Positions 10,611 to 21,939 of a DNA stretch of 64,000 nucleotides are shown here, piece after piece. The position numbers were made by a program, and so were the translations under genes. The DNA is taken from contig JAJTWR010000299.1 of assembly GCA_021613335.1 (NCBI GenBank), forward strand, positions 3,879,501-3,943,500, given 5' to 3'. Below the pieces are notes generated by a model, which worked only from the letters and a program-made list of their open reading frames with translations, did no database searches and had not been told where the DNA came from. Every line of letters starts with the position of its first letter. Positions within the stretch are counted from its first letter, which is position 1. Source of the stretch: Whitmania pigra. Lineage: Eukaryota; Annelida; Clitellata; Hirudinida; Haemopidae.

Positions 10611-12824
10611 TATTATTATTATTAATTACCTGAATTGTTAGTCATATTTAAATGGTCTTTTCAAATGTTAACCTACATTATGTTTACTACACATATTATA
10701 TTATAGGGAAGTACTCTTGCAATGGTATCAATGCAACCTATTTATGAATCTGTCAACAAGACCATTCATGGGCATACATGTCTTGGCATTGCTCTCATGA
10801 TAGGTTGTTATTTTTTATTGAATGACATTTAATGATGTTTAATAATATGGGTTTTTTTACAATATTTTTAATTGCAGGTGCATGTGTATGTGTATTCTCA
10901 CTTTTTAATGCTTTCATGATGGGATTTTTTGATAAAAGGGCAAATAGAATTCTCAAGAAATCAGTTGATCATTCTAAGGGTGAATTGAATTAGGTTAACT
11001 TTATGCATCACAAAATTTTTAATTATTTACAATATCTTCAGATGAAGGCCTTCATCTTGGAGGGGTCACTCAATTCAAAGCAACCTTTTGGGTTTTGTGT
11101 GGCATCTGCGTGGCTTATTATGTTGCTGTCTTTCCATTCATTAGCTTGGGATTGTAAGTTCTTCATCATTAGATTTATTTATAGAACTATCTTTTCTCCA
11201 AATTCTCAAATGTGAACAATATAAACCATTTGGTATTTAACAAACCTTTTAAACAAGCCTGTTGTTCAATATAAACAACTGGTCTTATTTTTAAAGGGTT
11301 TTTTATGAAAATAAATATGCAATGAGCCATGATGAAGCCAGCCTAGTGAACAGGTTGAATTTTTTATTCTTTTAAAGTTTTATCATTTTATAAATGACTG
11401 ATTTATTTTTAGCTTGATTTACATTCTGGCTGCTGTGATCTCACCATTGACTGGGTTTTGCATAGATAGGACAGGGAGGAATGTGGCATGGATTATGATT
11501 GGTGTTACTTTTACTCTTCTTTGTCATGGCATGCTTGCATTCACTTTCATACCACCATACATCCCAGTGGTAAGCAACAAATTTGATATCTTAAACTATC
11601 ACCAACTTCCACCTATGTTTTGCTTTAATTTTATATTTTAGGTCATTATTGGATTTGCTTATTCCATACTTGCCAGTGCACTATGGCCTCTTGTGGCTCT
11701 AATTGTCCCTCAACACCAAATTGGGACAGCATATGGAGTGTAAGAAAATATTTTTTATTGTGAAATTAAATTGTTATCATGAGCTAATCAGAAAATTTCG
11801 TTTTAATGATAGTAATTGATCCAGAAAATGGGATGTTTGGATGTCGTAATGTTGCAACTGGCATCTATGCAGATACTATTTAATTTACTGTTGTAATATT
11901 ATGCTCTGTTGTACGAGTATTTCGTTTGTTTCATATTCATAACAAGAGTTATCTCACAAGAGTTTCTATCAACTAACTTCTACAAGTTATTGTTATAACT
12001 GTAAGAATTTAAAGACTCAATAGTATCTAAACAACATTTGCACATATAGAATGCAGTCAATCCAAAATTTGGGAATTGCAATTGCTGTTTTCGGAGCTGG
12101 AAAGATTGTTGATGCCAAGGGATATTTGCTTCTAGAAGTTTTTTTCCTCCTAGCCTTGTGTGGTAAGCTATATCTTAAAAACCAATGTATAGATTTCTTG
12201 TACATTTATTTGATGGTTTCTTTTAGGTGCTTTATTACTCACCATAGCATTGTATGTGCTGGACAAGGCGCAAGGTATTTAATATTTTTATGACCATTTT
12301 TGCATTTGACTAATTTAAATACCTACAAGTACTTTCCTTTCAAATGTTGATATTTGTTATTTTATAGATATCACAAATGTATGATCAACTATGCAATATT
12401 TATACCTCTCAGCATTGTATAGCAATCTGATCCATATCATCACACTCTTAAATTAAATATGCATAAAGTTTAAATAAGTAAGAAATATAACAAAATAAAT
12501 CTTTGGTCAGTGTTACACTTGTTTTATTTAATTCCAGATAATGATTTCCGGGATTTTATTTTTCAACATTTTATTTTAAAGGTGGAAAATTAAATGCATC
12601 ATCAAAGGAAAGGAAACAGATAATTGATGTCAAGTGAGTGGAGTGGATTTAATTTGGTTTTTCTAGGACAGTTTACATTTTTAGTAGTCAATTCTAGAAT
12701 ACTTTAGACTAAATTTTAGATTGGTTAATGTTTAATCAATTTCTACAAAGTATCTTTTGATTGCATGGGTATTTATTTAGTAAATTGTTTAACCTCTAGG
12801 GATGAACCAGGGGAAATTAATTAA
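9319..12824 (+). CDS. MFSD1: MFSD1-like lysosomal major facilitator transporter
   Basis: Fourteen exons join in phase to 467 codons (human MFSD1 is 465): 9319-9475, 9802-10010, 10076-10143, 10235-10343, 10707-10803, 10878-10979, 11042-11153, 11297-11353, 11413-11569, 11642-11739, 12050-12162, 12227-12274, 12582-12633 and 12800-12824. All introns are GT-AG. Family-typical stretches include GSYFCYDTPGALQ, YSWPNVILCFFGG, FGICWGTIIFS, GGESLAVAQNSYAVNWF and YYVAVFPFISLG. MFSD1 is a 12-TM lysosomal membrane protein that works with GLMP and has been described as a dipeptide transporter. The N-terminal cytosolic EDESLLIP fits an acidic dileucine lysosome-sorting signal, which supports the ATG at 9319. 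The first donor follows CLSFG. A microsatellite sits in intron 4. No disabling changes were seen. Confidence 0.95.
9741..9795 (-). repeat. SINE-like tail fragment inside MFSD1 intron 1
   Basis: AGTCCAAATCATCTTAATTA followed by AGCAACAGACTTCAATCAAA and a TAAATA tail is the reverse orientation of a unit that recurs at 26850, 35933, 44943 and 55403 (consensus, forward: AGTCCGTTGCATNACTNAG ATGATTTGGACT next to an AAATA-type tail). Confidence 0.7.
10410..10622 (+). repeat. (CATCATCAG)n microsatellite in MFSD1 intron 4
   Basis: About 19 copies of a 9-bp CATCATCAG unit run from about 10410, followed by pure CAT repeats and (TTA)n to 10622. The long histidine/glutamine-like frame across it is an artefact: the locus lies between the donor at 10344 and the acceptor at 10706 of MFSD1. 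Confidence 0.95.
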
Positions 12825-13850
12825 ACCAAGAAGATTTGTAGGGGCCCTGACAATGTTAGCTACATTTTTCCTGATCACAAGGAAACAGTTAAAGATGTAA
12901 AGAAGCCATGACAATTAAACTTGGTAATATTGACAATGTTACTAATTCACAACTGTAACAAAAGTTTGTTAAATTTTTGGATGCAATAAGAGTTATATAC
13001 TCCAACTTGTTAATAAAATTAGTAATTTCTCAAAACACTGACACCTACTACACAATAACACATGGTTCATACAGGAACTTGAAAACCAAAATTTAGGACT
13101 TTTAAGGACCTTCATTTACTACTCCATTTTTTAGGACCAACAATAACAAAAATAACAGTATTTAGATTCTAATTATTCATTATTCAATTTAGAAGTGTAA
13201 TACAAGATAGTAACACATGAAAGTTCATAAAAATAATTTGTTTAAACAAAAAATCAACTTTTTAAGTCTTTCTCTAAAGGAACAATTTCTACCACTTTAT
13301 CCTCTCTATCTTTCTCAGGCTCATTCAGAGATTATTGTTCCAGGTTTTTGCACTTGCATCCATTAATATTCGAAATTATCTGTCCATCATATCTCTGTTG
13401 TGTTTTAGAGTCTTCAGCTTCTTTTTCAGCATGATCATGTCATTTTCACCTGTTTTTCGTTTTGAGGTTACAGTTGCCTGTCTCTCTCCCTTGTGCAATG
13501 ATTCCAAATAAAATGTAAATCTCTGCCTTGATGCTTTAAAATGGCTCAGGACAGATTTATCAATCTTAAAATTTATAGATATAAATGTGCACCTCCGACA
13601 CTGTTGATATGATCTCTAATCATCCTCCATGCATTCAAGCTTATCTCTTTTTGATTTTCACAAATCAAACTTTTGTTTATACAGAAACCTTTCAAGAGAT
13701 GCTTGACTATGACTCAAAGTTAGCAAAACGTTTACTATGTCCCTCCATATCAATGCACAATCATCACAACTGCCCATGTGCTCCTTGAAGAAAATATCAA
13801 ATCTTTGCTCCTTTTTTTTTAAGAATTAAGAACTATCGAAAACCTTATTA

Positions 13851-13950
13851 ACGTCCGTTGCATAGCTAGCTGATTAGGACGGTGCTCTCGCAGCGGGGTT
13901 CGAATCCGCGCCGCCATCGTGAGAGGCGCCATTAGGCCACGCGGGCACAA
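13851..13950 (+). repeat. tRNA-like SINE fragment
   Basis: ATTAACGTCCGTTGCATAGC is followed by an A-box-like TAGCTAGCTGATTAGGACGG and, about 32 bp downstream of the A box, a perfect B box, GGTTCGAATCC (13898-13908). Fragments of the same head recur at 21787, 24568, 26780-26822 (reverse) and 44895. It lacks an obvious complete cloverleaf acceptor stem, so I read it as a tRNA-derived SINE rather than a functional tRNA. Confidence 0.7.
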
Positions 13951-15429
13951 GAACTTTCCTGTATATTTACAAATAGAGACATCTCGGGACTTCTAAGTGA
14001 ATGAATTAATAAATATATTAGAAGAAAGATTTACTTTTAACCATTTGATACATTTGTTGTATTATAATTATTTTAACTTTATGTTCATTTGCAACGTCAT
14101 ATGGCAATGATTCAGTCTTTTTGAACAGACATCTAAAATGCTGTAGCGAATTTAGGAGGTGTGATTTTAAAAGTACAAGAAAATATCAGGAAAAATTTAA
14201 TTAAATATATCCTAACTTAAAAATGTGTTAAATTATTTCAATGACTTACTACATTGAACAAAACAACTAGATGTTTTAATCACAAGCAAATAAGCTTGTT
14301 CCCCGTTAAAATCTGCCCACTAGTTCCAGTGCGCGTCCCCCAAATTTTTCCAGATCCGCCACCGCCAGAATTTAACGAAAAGTTAGCAATGCACCATTCG
14401 TCTTCGTCATCGTCACCACCAGTGTATTTTCAATTGTATAAGTAAAAATCTTTGCATGACCATTCACAATTTCTTAATGCGTTAACTACGATGAGATTTG
14501 TAAACCAATACCAACATTAACTTTATGGATTCCTTAACAAAAGTTTACCGCTTCCCCGCTTATTGCAACCATCGTCCGATTCACTTTGAAAACAGACAAA
14601 TTTAAATTGAAATCTGACTTTATTAACAAATTCGCCCACGAGTCACCACGGAATTCTAATAGAGAACATTTATTAATCAATACTCCAACAAAAAGCAGTT
14701 TCATGTCCGTTGCCGAGAATTTCGTAATATAAAGATGGTGAGAGCTTACTTAATGGAAGCTCTGACTTGCCATGATACGAAACTGTCGTAGATATGTGCA
14801 ACCATTTATGAACGCGGAGGCACCAATCATCCGCCTTCACTGCTGTCTCGGGTTCCGCCGCTAATTTCTTCTAATTTTTTCTAATACTTTTTTCATGCTC
14901 TGTGAGATTAAGATATTGACAAATTTAATACATTTAATATGTCCTAATAATGGCCTAAGTTACAAGAAATGATCTAATAATTCAATTTTTGTTTCTAGCT
15001 TGACAATTTTCAATACATAATCTGAAAAGATTTCAATAATTATCAGTTTGCATGGTGGGTTTCAGAAATTCAAAAGCCATCTTTAATCGATGAACCGTAA
15101 TAATGGTTGAAGATTGCTTAGAGTAAGGATTTAGTCGGCAGAAACATTTACCTGATCATTGGGCCATTCCCAGAAAATGTAAGATGTTTAGTGTGAAAAG
15201 GTTGATTCAGATGATAGATTTGTAATTCGATAAGCGACAAGAGTTTCTTTCTACTCACAGAATTCAATACCTTTAAAAAATGAAATGAAGACTTATTGAA
15301 ATAATAAAAATACCAAGGCACAGCACATCATATTGAATTTTTATTTGAATCATTAATATGATATATAATATAATAATATAATATAACCCTTTATCATTAC
15401 GCCAAATTAATTTAAATTTAAGAAAGTCG

Positions 15430-15735
15430 TCAAACCAATCTTCGTAGCAGCTCCACAGATGATGCAGGAACCGAGATGGTTTTCGGCCACGTCGATTTGG
15501 TAGTAATCCAGGTTTCATCAAAGTAATTCAACATCGGTTGGGATTTTTCAGGAATAAAGTTAAACAGATACTCAATGATGAAACAACGTCGGTCATAACA
15601 AAGCTATCACATTTCATCGTCATTTGTATCACGGGTTTAACCAGATGGATGCCCCGATGTAGTGTGATGATAGGAGTCCCAAAAGTTTCTCTTTCTTCGC
15701 AGGAGATTCTTTCGACAGCATCGAATCTCATTTAA
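15430..15735 (-). pseudogene. Possible DDE transposase remnant
   Basis: Read on the minus strand, a frame ends in NYFDETWITTKSTWPKT. The Y.DETW pattern resembles the first catalytic Asp of Tc1/mariner-type transposases. Flanking frames are broken and no termini are visible. The call is weak. Confidence 0.3.
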
Positions 15736-16437
15736 TCATCTTATGTCGAGGCATGGAGCTTTCTCAAAGACGAAACTTATAAAGAAAGACTTATCTTTTA
15801 TACAGCGATCGGTTCTCAACCTGGCTCTGATGGGCAAATCAAAATCAAACATTTTCATTGGAGTGAGACCAATTTTTATGTTCTAGAAGTAGAATTTGCG
15901 AATATAAAAGCATATGAAGTTTCACTACTTTAACGTTATATGTTCAATAAAGGAGGAGAGTTAACTCTAGGCTAGGTAAAAAGTATGACAATAAATCTAT
16001 TAATCAATCTCAAATACAACTGGATATTTTATATGTGGTTCATTAATCACAGTTTTATTGTTCTTTCGTATAAATCTTAAAGTTAGTCTAATTTTAATTT
16101 GACTAAAAGACTACGAGTGTGAGAGTAAAAATTAATCACCTTCAACGACTTTTTCTAATTTAAGCAATTAATCAAAAATGCGTAAAAAAAATTAACACAG
16201 TAGCCATCTCATGGGAGCAAAAATCTATATTTACCAGGATCATTCAAACCTTTAAAATATAAAGTAAATGTAGTTAATAATGTTAATTTTTAACGTCTTT
16301 TGAATTGAAAAGTTTGAAAGTTGCTGACAATGGGGAAAGAAGTGGTCAAAAATTACCTTATTTTTGCTAACATAATTAGTGGACGACCCCTAATTTGTGA
16401 GGCATCTTCTGCAGTCAGAGAAGAAAACATGGGTGCA

Positions 16438-16872
16438 GAAATGAAGTGATAATTAAATTATAAAGCAATATCTCAAAATTCCATAAAGTACGATTTAAAG
16501 AGAAATGATTGCTGATTAAAAATCTCTAATTTAAAAAAAATTAAAAATAGATTAATAGTTTACAAAATATATTAAATAATAGATTAAACTCAGTGGCGCA
16601 ACCAGCAAAAAATGCTGGGGGGCTCAAGTTTAGAAAAGGGATGAAAGCCCGACGCAGTCGAAAAATTTTTGAAGCTATTCAAATCAAAACTACCAATTAT
16701 AATTAATAAAGAATTAAAGATAGAACAGATTATTATTATTATGAGTTTGACTATCTTCTGTCTGCAGTTTTTTTTGTATCTTTAATAAGCCCCCCAGCCC
16801 CCCTGGTTGCGCCACTGGATAAACTCAATTGAAAATGTGGAATTTTCGTTTAAGTCAAAAACATAAAGTGTA
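16438..16872. repeat. First unit of a ~208-bp tandem duplication, interrupted by a MITE
   Basis: The unit begins GAAATGAAGTGATAATTAAA (16438) and begins again at 16873. The second unit is split by the 16894-18830 element and resumes at 18831 (TAATTAAATTATGAAGCGAT), continuing to about 18970. After removing the 227-bp MITE at 16591-16817 the period is about 208 bp. Each unit serves as an empty-site reference for the insertion carried by the other. Confidence 0.85.
16591..16817. mobile_element. 227-bp hAT-like MITE
   Basis: Terminal inverted repeats CAGTGGCGCAACCAG and CTGGTTGCGCCACTG. Flanks GATTAAACT and GATAAACT approximate a target duplication. The uninterrupted second unit near 18950 (TTGTTAAACTCAATTG) is an empty site. 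The internal sequence matches a longer relative at 31645-32280, so this looks like an internally deleted derivative. Confidence 0.88.
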
Positions 16873-16893
16873 GAAATGAAGTGATAATTAAAT

Positions 16894-18830
16894 ATGTCGG
16901 TGATTCTAGCAGCGGTCCGCAGCGGTGAGGGGGTCCGGTTTTTTTGCAAAATTTGAGTCTCGTAAACATAGAAATTATATAAATGATACATATTTCGAAA
17001 GGGGAGATCTTTTTGAATATTATAAAATTATTAAATTTACTAAGTTTTATTATTATAAAAATTGCTTGCAAAAATTAATTTGTTATAAACTAAAACTTTT
17101 TAGCATAGAAATCTATTGTGGTTTGTATCATCTTGTAGGGCTAATAAATATCTTTAAAATGACATATACCATGGTACAATTCCATGTACCAAAATTGAGA
17201 TATCACGCCTCAAAGTTTTACAGACGACCGAAACACTGTTATATCTTGTGGCTTAAGTGACTTGTAAAACATGGGATTGCTACGATATCTATGTAGCACT
17301 GTAGTGCTGACATTTATCTTCAAAATGACATTTAAAGATATTTAATTACTCGCTTTTGATATCCCTTGATATCATTGATATTCAATGCATCATGAATGAT
17401 GACCGCCCAAGCAGTTCATAGGGTTTCCGACGTCGCCAGGTAGACCGTATGGGCTGCATGGAAACCTATTATAGCATATATCATCTTGTAGGGCTAGTAA
17501 ATATCTTCAAAATGAAATATACCATGGCACAATTTCATGTACCACAGTTGAGATATCGTGCCTCAAAGTTTTACTTACGACCGAATCACTGCGGTTATAT
17601 CTCGTAGCATAGCCATTTCGATCTTTTCGTTGTGGATACAACTTCAGAAAGTTTATTTCTATAATATCCTTTAGGAATAAAGTCCAACGACGAGGAATTG
17701 TTACAGGAATTCCGAAATTTCTTGACAACCCGAAAGCAAGCCTTCAAGGACGTATTCGGTTATTCAGTTGGCAAACTTCCACCAGTGAGGCGACAGAATG
17801 ATGGTCACAGCTGCAGCATCTACATTTGTAAGTTCATGTTGAGGCTGGACAAGGAAGAAAACGTTTGTGATGATTTTGACGAGCATAGGCTGAGGAGAGA
17901 ATTTATGGATAACATACTCCAAGCATCTGAACAGTTAACCGACGTATGCCTATTCAAAAATGATCAAAAATGTTATGATATATTATTAATTTTATTGTAA
18001 TTATCACTAAAAATAAATTACGCAATAATAACCTTCATTAGTGCGCCACCACAACAATTATATTATGAGTTTTAAGATGATATCACAACAATTCCATGTT
18101 TTACAAGTCACTTAAGCCACAAGATAAGTGTTTCGGTTGTCTATAAAATCTTGAGGCGTGATATCTCAACTTTGGTACATGGAATTGTACCATGGTATAT
18201 GTCATTTTGCAGATATTTATTAGCCCTACTAGATGATATATGCCGTACTAGGTTTCCATGCAGCCCATACGGTCTACCTGGCGACGTCGGAAACCATATG
18301 AACTGCTTGGGCGGTCACCATTCGTGACGCATTGAAGTGGGATATCTCTATTCAAAAGCGAGTAATTTAATAACTTTATGTGTCATATTGAAGATAAATG
18401 TCAGCACTACAGTGCTAAATAGATATCGTAGCAATCACATGTTTTATAAGTCACTTAAGCCACAAGACATAACCGCCGTGTTTCAGTCGCCTGTAAAACT
18501 TTGAGGCGTGATATCTCAGCTTTGGCACATGGAATTGTACCATGGTATATGTCATTTTGAAGATATTTATTAGCCCTACAAGATGATATAAACCACAATA
18601 GATTTCTATGTTAAAAAGTTTTAGTTTATAACAAATTAATTTTTGCAAGCAATTTTTATAATAATAAAATTCAGTAAATTTAATAATTTTATAATATTCA
18701 GAAAGATCTCCCCTTTCGAAATATGTATCATTTATATAATTTCTATGTTTACGAGACTCAAATTTTGCGAAAAACCGGACCCCCCTCACCGCTGCCGAAC
18801 GCTGCGGACCGCTGCTAGAGTAATCGGGCT
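16894..18830 (+). mobile_element. Long-TIR DNA transposon (Mutator/Foldback-like) with a Ulp1-type exon inside
   Basis: Bounded by a perfect 9-bp direct repeat, TAATTAAAT (16885-16893 and 18831-18839). The intact paralogous unit at 16438-16470 has this site once, so the boundaries are supported by an empty site. Inverted repeats are about 700 bp each (16894-~17610 and ~18090-18830). Outer ends share TCTAGCAGCGGTCCGCAGCG. Each arm contains two copies of a roughly 110-bp module (ATCATCTTGTAGGGCTA...ACCATGGNACAATT). A 9-bp duplication and very long inverted repeats are typical of Mutator-like and Foldback-like elements. The only coding remnant in the unique middle is a Ulp1-like exon; no transposase is visible, so the copy is non-autonomous. 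Translations of the arms give mirrored hypothetical proteins that are not real genes. Confidence 0.85.
17675..18000 (+). pseudogene. Ulp1-like (C48) protease C-terminal exon carried in the long-TIR element
   Basis: A splice acceptor (CTTTAG, ending at 17674) is followed by an open frame with LPPVRRQNDGHSCSIYICKF, the Gln and nucleophile-Cys region of C48 peptidases, then a helical tail CDDFDEHRLRREFMDNIL and a stop at 18000. The His and Asp of the triad would lie in upstream exons that are absent, so this fragment cannot be an active protease alone. It is not a copy of the gene at 5452-6229: the spacing and flanks of the motif differ. Either it is the remnant of the element's own protein or it is a captured host exon. 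Confidence 0.7.
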
Positions 18831-18985
18831 TAATTAAATTATGAAGCGATATTTCAAAATTCCATGAAGTACGATTTACAGAAGAATAATTGCTGATTAG
18901 AAATCAGTAATTTAGATAAATTTTAAACTAGATTAAAGGTTTGTTAAACTCAATTGAAAATGCCGCATTTTAAGCATGATAGCTT

Positions 18986-19680
18986 TACGGTCGTGTCTCG
19001 AACGGTTTTGCCGCGTTAAAATCGCATAAGCTGATGTAAACAAACTCCGCCCGCAACATGTTTAAAAGTAAAAAAACTGACAACTTTATCAAGCCTTTTA
19101 TCTTTTAAATATTATTGAAATTCAAAATTTATTTTTTGTTTGTTTTTCCTGGAGAGCTGTTTATAAATGTTCACAAAAACATACTAGTTCCAGTCGGGTA
19201 ATGCTGGGCAGAACATCTTAAATTTTTAAATCCATTAATACTTTAACAAAATTAAAATTTAATTTATTTTTGTTTACTTAAATTAAAATTAAAAAAAAAA
19301 CATTCTATTTCAGCCATTTTGAAAGGTACAAAATTTGTAGGTCTCTTCTCCAGGATTGGAACATTTTGCTTACTCCCCCATCGCAAAGAAAAATCTTTAT
19401 TACATGTGATTTAGGCAACATGCAAATGACCAAGTCCCAGCACAGCATGATTTGAAGTCCACCTAATGCTTTCATATACCAAAAAATCTCGAAAAACCAC
19501 TTAGGACACAAAAGAGCAAACTGCCCTCACACTTAGCACTCCTGTGCTAAACGACACTTATTCACAGCTCTTGACTTTAATGAATATCATTAGCAAACCA
19601 ATGAGTCCCTTCTTTAAAAAATTTAAAATACACGAAATAAATCTATGAATCAAAAATAGATAAAAAAAAAGAGTTGAAAA
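18986..19680. other. Intergenic downstream of RNF25
   Basis: AT-rich, with no coding exon recognised. A short minus-strand frame (19305-19511) has no supporting features. Confidence 0.4.
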
Positions 19681-19689
19681 TATTTATTG

Positions 19690-21252
19690 CTACAAAGTAA
19701 TGAGATATTTGTTCTTCTCTTCTTCCAAGTCAATAATTCCACCCCGCTCTTTTTGTTTGAGAAACAATGCTTGCATGTCTTCCCTCATTTTCAGCATTTC
19801 TTTAGAAGGCACATATCTGAACTTAGGATCATCCTTAAAGTTTGAAGAAACTGCAGGAAATCTTGACAAGTCAGTTGTGAATGGCAAGCGACAAATTGGA
19901 CAGGGTACCTGCATTTATTTAAGTTATTGGTCTATTATATCAAAATCATTAATACTGGCTAATTAGTGTTAATAATTAATTGTAGACAATTTGGGATAAA
20001 ATAATGATTTATTATTTTACTTCAGACTCACTGTGATATCATTGGATTTCTCAGTCACACCATGTTCTTTTTCAATGTGGCTGTTGTAATCATAAAGACA
20101 TCCAGCATGGTAATAGTGGCTACAGGGGGATTTCACAATGTCAGGAGAATCTGCTTTAAACTCATTTAGGCAAATCATGCATTCCATTGAAGGGATGTTG
20201 TTGTTTGTAAGACTCTCTCTCACAAACTGAAAGTATTGATTCAACTTAGAGATGCTTATGAATGATTTACTTATAAGAAAATATTTGAATTCACGTTTAA
20301 AAACCAAGTCACCTCAACCAAGGTATATATCATTGGGAAGCCAAATTGACCACTTGCTAATTGAATCAAATCTGCATGGAGGCTAGAAAACATGAAAGCA
20401 TCATTTACAAAAAAGAAAATAACTAAAATAGTTAAATTACAAACTTGGTCAAATAGCTATCAGATAATCCTCTTGGGCAAGTCAAATAAAGCTTTGGCAA
20501 AACATGAGGATACTGAAAAGCAATATTTTTTTTATTAAGTCTAGCATGCTTAATGAACAGCAGATAAGTGGACAGACTTTTTCATCAGGTATAACAACTA
20601 GAACAAGTGAAACCAGTTTTTTATCAGTGTTTTCTCCTGTAGAAGGATGAACATTGAACTTGATAGTACAAAGACCTTCACTGCAAATTATAACTAAAGA
20701 TTCAAGCCCTTAAGTGTTTTAATCTTTAGCTTTGTGACCTAAAGTCAGTGTTTGAAGACAATAATACATATTAACTAACCTAGAATCTTCAATAACTATT
20801 TCATCCAAATAAATTTCTCTCAAGACAGCAATTTCTTCAATCAGATCACTAAAGAAATAAAGTAAAGTATATATTATATTATATATATCTTCCAAGAATT
20901 AAGATTAAACAAAAATAATAAATATATTTATAAAGTGCCCCAAGCAAAGCATCAGGAGCCAAAAAGCATCTTATCACAAGTGGCCTCCTTCAAGCCATTA
21001 ATATATCAACTCAAAATAATTATGCTCCTGCTTTCTTCAATTTACAGATGCCTTCACCAAATTCAAACTTTATTTCAATGCTAAAAATTGCAGCTAAAAT
21101 TCTAGATATTTATTTCACTTACAAATTCTTATTTTATTAAATCAATGGTTATGAAAATCACAACAAAGCTATCTTATTGAAAACTTGGCAGCATTCACAA
21201 AAACTAACCTGTTTTGCCTCGCTAAATCTGGAATATATGACGCACATGCCAT
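19690..21252 (-). CDS. RNF25: RNF25-like E3 ubiquitin ligase (RWD plus RING)
   Basis: Seven minus-strand exons join in phase to 255 residues: 21252-21209, 20848-20780, 20680-20578, 20512-20445, 20382-20313, 20226-20032 and 19908-19690. The N-terminal RWD domain includes VLREIYLDEIVIED and YPHVLPKLYLTCPRGLSD. The RING follows: CMICLNEF, SPCSHYYHAGCLYDY and, in the last exon, VPCPICRLPF. The diagnostic tail ERGGIIDLEEEKNKYLITL matches the conserved RNF25 C-terminal motif from memory. RNF25 ubiquitinates substrates with UBE2D/E-type E2s and has roles in NF-kB signalling and in ribosome-collision and replication-stress responses. Human RNF25 has about 459 residues; the extra disordered tail is absent here. 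The stop codon is followed within 1 bp by AATAAA on the minus strand (19688-19683), so the 3' UTR would be extremely short if this signal is used. Confidence 0.93.
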
Positions 21253-21784
21253 AGTCCTCTGCCCAACGATTAAAATGTAGTACTTAAATTTGTTATAACT
21301 AGAACAGGCAGCTGGTTGTCCTAAAACATTCAAAACCAAAAAACTAAAACTATTGTAATAAAACCACGATCATTTAAAATAAATTTTCAAATTTCAAATA
21401 TAATTCCAAAGTTAAATTCATGTACATGAAATTTAGAGTTACATATAAAATGTCTACAACTTTCGTAACCAAGAGGCAAATAGACAGTTCGTAAAAATGC
21501 TGCAGCAATACGAAGTGTGGGGTATTACTAATTGTCTGATTCGTTTTAAACAAAATAAATGCTTTGATATTAGCGACCTATTATTGGAGACCTCTAAACA
21601 GGATTATCCAAATTTATGTAATAAAAGATTTTATTCATAGACAAAAATGCGGTAATCTTGGACCTCATTATAGGATCTAATAAATTCGGAGTCAATTGGA
21701 GAAGCCACAACGGAGAACAAAAAAATTCGAAATTTTGAATTAACGGCGAATAAACAACAGATGAAAAAAAACTGTTTTTTACCG

Positions 21785-21845
21785 TCAGTGTGTAGCTAGA
21801 TGATTAGGACAATGCTTCCGCAGTGGGTGCGGGCTGTAGGGGTCA
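21785..21845 (+). repeat. SINE head fragment
   Basis: TGTGTAGCTAGATGATTAGGACAATGCTTCCGCAGTGGG resembles the A-box half of the tRNA-like unit at 13851. It adjoins the LINE relic at 21940 and may belong to a separate insertion. Confidence 0.5.
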
Positions 21846-21939
21846 CATTTTTAGCCGGGGCCTGGGTACAAAATACATGTCTAGACATGAAACTTTCTAA
21901 CGTGTAATTTTTTTGTTTTTCTTCAACTTTTTGAAACAG

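Larger units (their letters stand above)
12825..16437. other. Intergenic region with little recognisable content
   Basis: No intact gene. On the minus strand, 13560-13300 reads as a lysine-rich coil-like frame (VLSHFKASRQRF, then KRKTGENDMIMLKKKLK) that may be a relic of a transposon-encoded protein. The segment 15735-15430 (minus) holds a short possible DDE-transposase remnant, listed separately. The remainder is AT-rich with no visible signal. Confidence 0.45.

Noticed and set aside
10197..10625. His-rich 142-codon frame
   Set aside because: It begins in an intron, runs through MFSD1 exon 4, past its splice donor and into the CATCATCAG microsatellite.
13866..13910. Functional tRNA gene
   Set aside because: A and B boxes are present, but acceptor-stem pairing and a clean anticodon arm are not visible, and the sequence recurs as a repeat. 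Best explained as a SINE.
16925..18789. Two mirrored ~111-residue hypothetical proteins
   Set aside because: They are the two inverted-repeat arms of one element read outside-in; no domain and no conservation beyond the DNA repeat.
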